DNA of 64,000 nucleotides, from assembly GCF_900074915.1 (NCBI RefSeq), contig NZ_LT222319.1, positions 3,443,001-3,507,000 on the forward strand, in the 5' to 3' direction. A model generated the notes under the pieces. It was given only the letters and a program-made list of their open reading frames with translations, was not told the origin of the DNA and did not search any database. The position numbers were made by a program, and so were the translations under genes. The stretch comes from Pseudomonas cerasi (GTDB lineage: Bacteria > Pseudomonadota > Gammaproteobacteria > Pseudomonadales > Pseudomonadaceae). Positions 60,366 through 64,000 of the stretch are shown here, piece after piece. Position 1 is the first letter of the stretch. Each line of letters begins with the position of its first letter.

Positions 60366-61709
60366 ATGCCGATCTGCTCGATACACCCCCTGCCCTACAG
60401 CGCCGACCCGATCGCGTTCTTTGCGCGAATCCGCGAAGCGCCGGGTGCGGTGCTGCTCGACAGCGGCAGGCCGACAGCCGTTCGGGGCCGACATGACCTG
60501 CTCAGCGCATGGCCGCTGGAGGAACTGAGCGTTACCGATGACGAGGACGGAGCCACCTATCTCCAGCGCTTGCGCGACAGTCTCGAGGCGCTCGGCACAG
60601 CACAGCTGCCTGACGGATGCGAACTGCCCTTCGCTGGCGGCCTGATCGGTTATCTGAGCTATGAATTCGGTCGACGCCTGGAGCCTTTGCCGGATCAGGC
60701 CATTGACGACCTGCAACTGCCCGAGGCCCGTCTGGGGCTCTACGCCTGGGCGCTGATCAGTGATCATCAGGAGCAGACAAGCCAGCTGATTTTTCACCCA
60801 TCCCTGGCCACACGCGAGCGCAAACGGCTGATTGAGCTGTTCTCTGTCGATGTCCCTGAGCCGCACGCGGAGTTCCGCCTCAGCCAGCCGTTTCAAGCCA
60901 GCATCAGCGCGGATCACTATCGCCAGGCTTTCCAACGAATTCAGGCCTACATTCAGGCTGGTGACTGCTATCAGGTGAACTTCGCACAACGCTTTCAGGC
61001 GCAGTGCGCTGGTGACCCGTGGGCAGCTTATTGTGCACTGCGAGCGGCTTGCCCGACGCCGTTCGCCGGCTACCTGAGCCTGCCGGGAGCCGATGCGATT
61101 CTGAGTCTTTCGCCGGAGCGCTTCGTGCGGGTCAGCGCCCGGCAGGTCGAAACCCGCCCGATCAAAGGCACTCGCCCCCGTAGCGCGGACCCCGCGCAGG
61201 ATGCCGCCTTCGCCGCCGAACTGCTGGCCAGCGAGAAGGATCGCGCAGAAAACCTGATGATCGTCGATTTACTGCGTAACGACCTGGGCCGCAGTTGCCG
61301 CATCGGCTCGGTGAAAGTCCCCGAGCTGTTCAGCCTCGAAAGCTACCCCAATGTGCACCATCTGGTGAGCAGCGTGACCGGCGAGCTGGCCGCTGGCAAC
61401 GATGCACTGGACCTGATCGGCGGCAGCTTCCCCGGCGGCTCGATCACGGGTGCGCCGAAAATCCGCGCCATGCAGATCATCGACGAGCTGGAGCCGACCC
61501 GTCGCAGCCTGTATTGCGGCTCGCTGATGTACCTGGACGTGCGCGGCGAGATGGACAGTTCGATCGCTATCCGCAGCCTGCTGGTCAAGGACGGACAGAT
61601 TTCCTGCTGGGGTGGTGGCGGCATCGTCGCCGATTCCGACTGCGACGCCGAGTATCAGGAAACTTTCACCAAGGTTCGTGTGCTACTGGAGACGCTTGAG
61701 GCGCTCTGA
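60366..61709 (+). CDS. pabB: Aminodeoxychorismate synthase, component I
   Basis: A 447-aa chorismate-using enzyme that with the PabA amidotransferase makes 4-amino-4-deoxychorismate for folate. The chorismate-binding core is complete: QAGDCYQVNFAQRF, SLSPERFVRV, the PIKGTRPR motif with the catalytic Lys typical of PabB (TrpE would have PIAGT), EKDRAENLMIVDLLRNDLGR and GGSITGAPKIRAM. It is followed by convergent thrH 43 bp away. Confidence 0.94.
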   Translation: MPICSIHPLPYSADPIAFFARIREAPGAVLLDSGRPTAVRGRHDLLSAWPLEELSVTDDEDGATYLQRLRDSLEALGTAQLPDGCELPFAGGLIGYLSYEFGRRLEPLPDQAIDDLQLPEARLGLYAWALISDHQEQTSQLIFHPSLATRERKRLIELFSVDVPEPHAEFRLSQPFQASISADHYRQAFQRIQAYIQAGDCYQVNFAQRFQAQCAGDPWAAYCALRAACPTPFAGYLSLPGADAILSLSPERFVRVSARQVETRPIKGTRPRSADPAQDAAFAAELLASEKDRAENLMIVDLLRNDLGRSCRIGSVKVPELFSLESYPNVHHLVSSVTGELAAGNDALDLIGGSFPGGSITGAPKIRAMQIIDELEPTRRSLYCGSLMYLDVRGEMDSSIAIRSLLVKDGQISCWGGGGIVADSDCDAEYQETFTKVRVLLETLEAL

Positions 61710-61752
61710 GATCCGGCTTCTGTGGGAACGAAGCGCCGGGAGTTCGCCCCGC

Positions 61753-62370
61753 CTAAAGCATCAGATCCCGATTCGAGGCCTTGATGAATTCCTTTTTCAG
61801 GTCATCGAACGTGTGCACCGCCGGAAACTGCGGGAATTCGCGGATCACGTTATTGGGAGCGTGGAACAGGATACCGGCGTCGGCCTCGCCCAGCATGGTC
61901 GTGTCGTTGTACGAATCACCGGCAGCAATGACCCGGTAATACAGGCTCTTGAAGGCCAGCACCGACTGACGCTTGGGGTCTTTCTGGCGTAACTGGTAAC
62001 TGACCACCCGATCGGTCTCGTCAGTGATCAGACGATGACACAGCAGGGTCGGAAAACCCAGTTGACGCATCAGTGGCTGAGAGAACTCATAGAAAGTGTC
62101 CGAGAGAATCACCACCTGAAACCGCTCACGCAGCCAGTCGACAAACTCCACGGCGCCCTCCAGCGGCTTGAGGGTGCCGATCACTGCCTGAATGTCCGCC
62201 AGTTTCAGACCTTGCTCATCAAGAATGCGCAGGCGCTGCGTCATCAGCACGTCGTAATCGGGAATGTCCCGCGTGGTGGCACGCAGCGATTCGATACCGG
62301 TTTTTTCGGCAAAGGCGATCCAGATTTCCGGGACCAGTACCCCTTCGAGGTCCAGACAGGCAATTTCCAC
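61753..62370 (-). CDS. thrH: Phosphoserine phosphatase/homoserine phosphotransferase
   Basis: A 205-aa HAD-superfamily enzyme that hydrolyses phosphoserine and can move its phosphate to homoserine. The nucleophile motif is CLDLEGVLVPEIW (Asp7), characteristic of ThrH; motif II is LSDTFYEF and motif III GDSYNDTTMLGEAD. Length and motifs match the P. aeruginosa enzyme whose structure is known. Its neighbours pabB and cysH are also as in P. aeruginosa. Confidence 0.94.
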   Translation of the reverse strand: MEIACLDLEGVLVPEIWIAFAEKTGIESLRATTRDIPDYDVLMTQRLRILDEQGLKLADIQAVIGTLKPLEGAVEFVDWLRERFQVVILSDTFYEFSQPLMRQLGFPTLLCHRLITDETDRVVSYQLRQKDPKRQSVLAFKSLYYRVIAAGDSYNDTTMLGEADAGILFHAPNNVIREFPQFPAVHTFDDLKKEFIKASNRDLML

Positions 62371-62509
62371 AACACACTCCTCAGACCATTCACGCTCGAC
62401 GCAAGCAGCACTCTAGCCGCTGGCAACGGCCACTGAACAGCGGATTTTGTTACCATTGCCGCCATCACGAGCGCTTAAGCGCCACTCTTGCATTTTAGGA
62501 AGCCGCCTG

Positions 62510-63244
62510 ATGAGCCAACCTTTCGACGTCGCTGAACTGGCGACGACCTATGCGAACAAGTCTGCACAAGACATTCTGAAGCTGGCCTTCGAACACTTCG
62601 GCGACGACCTGTGGATCTCGTTCAGCGGTGCCGAGGACGTGGTTCTGGTCGACATGGCCTGGAAGCTGAACAAGAACGTCAAGGTCTTCAGCCTGGACAC
62701 CGGGCGCCTGCACGCGGAAACCTATCGTTTCATCGAACAGGTCCGCGAGCACTACAAGATCGAGATCGAGATCGTTTCGCCCGACCACAGCAAACTTGAA
62801 CCTTTCGTCAAGGAAAAAGGCCTGTTCAGCTTTTACCGGGATGGTCACGGCGAATGCTGCGGCATCCGCAAGATCGAGCCGCTGCGTCGCAAACTGTCTG
62901 GCGTCAGCGCCTGGGCCACCGGCCAACGCCGTGATCAGAGCCCCGGCACGCGCAGTGCCGTTGCTGCAGTGGAAGTCGACAGCGCATTTTCGACGCCCGA
63001 GCGCACGCTGTACAAATTCAACCCGTTGGCACAGATGAGCAGCGAGGAAATCTGGGGCTACATCCGCATGCTGGAGCTGCCCTATAACAGCCTGCACGAG
63101 CGCGGCTTCATTAGCATCGGCTGCGAACCCTGTACCCGCCCGGTACTGCCGAACCAGCACGAGCGCGAAGGTCGCTGGTGGTGGGAGGAGGCCACGCAGA
63201 AGGAATGCGGGCTGCATGCGGGCAACCTGATAGCGCGCAACTGA
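62510..63244 (+). CDS. cysH: Assimilatory adenylylsulfate (APS) reductase
   Basis: A 244-aa enzyme reducing APS to sulfite with thioredoxin in sulfate assimilation. The Cys pairs C116-C117 (ECCGIRK) and C205-x2-C208 (GCEPCTRP) bind a [4Fe-4S] cluster, which marks an APS and not a PAPS reductase. Catalytic Cys233 is in KECGLH. The frame is open to 62447, but ATG at 62510 with AGGA upstream is the family start. The sulfur regulator gene cysB lies convergently downstream. Confidence 0.95.
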   Translation: MSQPFDVAELATTYANKSAQDILKLAFEHFGDDLWISFSGAEDVVLVDMAWKLNKNVKVFSLDTGRLHAETYRFIEQVREHYKIEIEIVSPDHSKLEPFVKEKGLFSFYRDGHGECCGIRKIEPLRRKLSGVSAWATGQRRDQSPGTRSAVAAVEVDSAFSTPERTLYKFNPLAQMSSEEIWGYIRMLELPYNSLHERGFISIGCEPCTRPVLPNQHEREGRWWWEEATQKECGLHAGNLIARN

Positions 63245-63270
63245 CGCAGCCAGAGGCACGCCTCGACCTG

Positions 63271-63313
63271 CAAGCTACAAGTCAACGCGCGTCCAGCGCT
63301 GACTTGCAGCTTG
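63271..63313. terminator. Inverted repeat between cysH and cysB
   Basis: CAAGCTACAAGTCA (63271-63284) and TGACTTGCAGCTTG (63300-63313), 14 bp with one mismatch, in the 78-bp gap of convergent genes. Similar CAAGCTGCAAG sequences are common intergenic repeats in Pseudomonas. Confidence 0.5.
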
Positions 63314-63322
63314 CCGCTGCTC

Positions 63323-64000
63323 CTAGTGCACCGGCAACTCGACGTTGGCAAACAGCTCTTCCATTTCCTGCTTGTTATGGCACTGAATCGCCTTGGCCAT
63401 GACTTCGCGGGTCAGGTGCGGTGCGAATTTCTCGATGAAATCGCACATGAAACCACGCAGGAAGGTGCCGCGACGGAAAGCAATTTTTGTCACGCTGGAC
63501 TCGAACAGGTCACTGGCATCGAGCACCACCAGGTCGCTGTCCACTGCCTCGTCTATCGCCATTCTTGCCACGATGCCCACGCCCAGATTCAGCCTGACGT
63601 AGGTCTTGATCACGTCGGCATCCGCCGCCGTAAACACGACCTTGGGCACCAGCCCGCGATGGCTGAACGCCTCGTCCAGCTTGGAACGGCCGGTAAAGCC
63701 GAAGACGTAAGTCACGATCGGGTATTCGGCGAGCAATTCCAGCGTCAGCTTCGGTGCCTTGGTCAACGGGTGCCCCTGCGGCACGACAATGCAACGGTTC
63801 CAGCGATAGCACGGCATCATCACCAGATCGCTGAACTGCTCGAGGGCCTCGGTGGCGATGGCAAAATCAACCGTCCCGTCAGCCGCCATTTCGGCGATCT
63901 GCATCGGTGAGCCCTGATGCATGTGCAGCGCGACATCTGGGTATTGCTTGATGAAGTTGCTGATTACCGGCGGCAAGGCATAACGCGCCTGGGTGTGAGT
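63323..64000 (-). CDS. cysB: LysR-type regulator CysB (5' part beyond window)
   Basis: The C-terminal 225 residues of CysB, activator of cysteine biosynthesis responding to N-acetylserine or O-acetylserine. The frame remains open to the window edge, where it reads THTQARYALPPVISNFIKQYPDV, the start of the effector-binding domain. ATEALEQFSDLVMMPCYRWNR and FTAADADVIKTYVRLNLGVGIVA are characteristic of CysB. The N-terminal helix-turn-helix is not in the window. Confidence 0.93.
   Translation of the reverse strand, partial: THTQARYALPPVISNFIKQYPDVALHMHQGSPMQIAEMAADGTVDFAIATEALEQFSDLVMMPCYRWNRCIVVPQGHPLTKAPKLTLELLAEYPIVTYVFGFTGRSKLDEAFSHRGLVPKVVFTAADADVIKTYVRLNLGVGIVARMAIDEAVDSDLVVLDASDLFESSVTKIAFRRGTFLRGFMCDFIEKFAPHLTREVMAKAIQCHNKQEMEELFANVELPVH

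Overview
The window looks like chromosome of a Pseudomonas syringae-group bacterium. The diagnostic gene is a 415-aa LscA-type levansucrase. The rest is core pseudomonad: oprF-sigX-cmpX-crfX-cmaX-rraA-ppsA/ppsR, rlmL, rmf, dacB, dgt, a prpBC-acnD-prpF propionate cluster, pabB, thrH, cysH and cysB. From memory, two long stretches match the P. aeruginosa gene order (about 11.8-28.7 kb and about 29-64 kb), and they meet here between pyrD and nasS. I see no tRNA, rRNA, CRISPR, prophage or transposase.

Layout. 0-2 kb: an MFS transporter cut by the window edge, then a tandem REP-like repeat block. 2-10.1 kb: an EamA exporter, an OprD-family porin and a protocatechuate operon (pcaQ, pcaH, pcaG, a PcaK-type permease, pcaB, pcaC; no pcaD). 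A 24-bp perfect palindrome holding the PcaQ motif precedes pcaH, and a PcaR-like site precedes the porin. 10.1-12.9 kb: a small glutaredoxin-like gene with an in-frame TGA, an acyltransferase-3 protein and a YqjD/YqjE/YqjK-like trio. 13-19.6 kb: dgt, a lone receiver protein and a RocA2/RocS2-like (BvgA/BvgS-type) two-component system. 19.7-28.7 kb: yggL, dacB, a CHASE-PAS-GGDEF diguanylate cyclase, rlmL, rmf and pyrD.

28.8-40.9 kb: nitrate assimilation (nasS, nasT, nitrate transporter, a PP2C phosphatase-Ser/Thr kinase fusion, an FAD oxidoreductase, nitrate reductase, cobA), with lscA set in reverse orientation between nasT and the transporter. Three sigma54-type promoters can be read. Two of them are followed by a leader with paired small hairpins, mostly carrying an A1/G4 hexaloop, and then a terminator. 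This is the architecture expected for antitermination by the ANTAR protein NasT encoded in the same cluster. The gene coding for the siroheme part of NirB, and nirD, are absent here.

40.9-50.1 kb: the oprF/sigX envelope-stress block through ppsA and its regulator ppsR. 50.1-57 kb: the 2-methylcitrate pathway with its GntR regulator and repeated candidate operators. 57.2-60.3 kb: a retropepsin-like protease gene broken by a 1-bp frameshift, followed by its usual partners, an inactive-transglutaminase membrane protein and a RimK-like ATP-grasp ligase. 60.4-64 kb: pabB, thrH, cysH and the 3' part of cysB.

The most unusual items are the two broken small genes (in-frame TGA near 10.37 kb, frameshift near 57.32 kb), the repeated antitermination leaders, the kinase/phosphatase fusion inside the nitrate operon, the lscA insertion with its A+T-rich upstream region, and the NirB N-terminal-only reductase.
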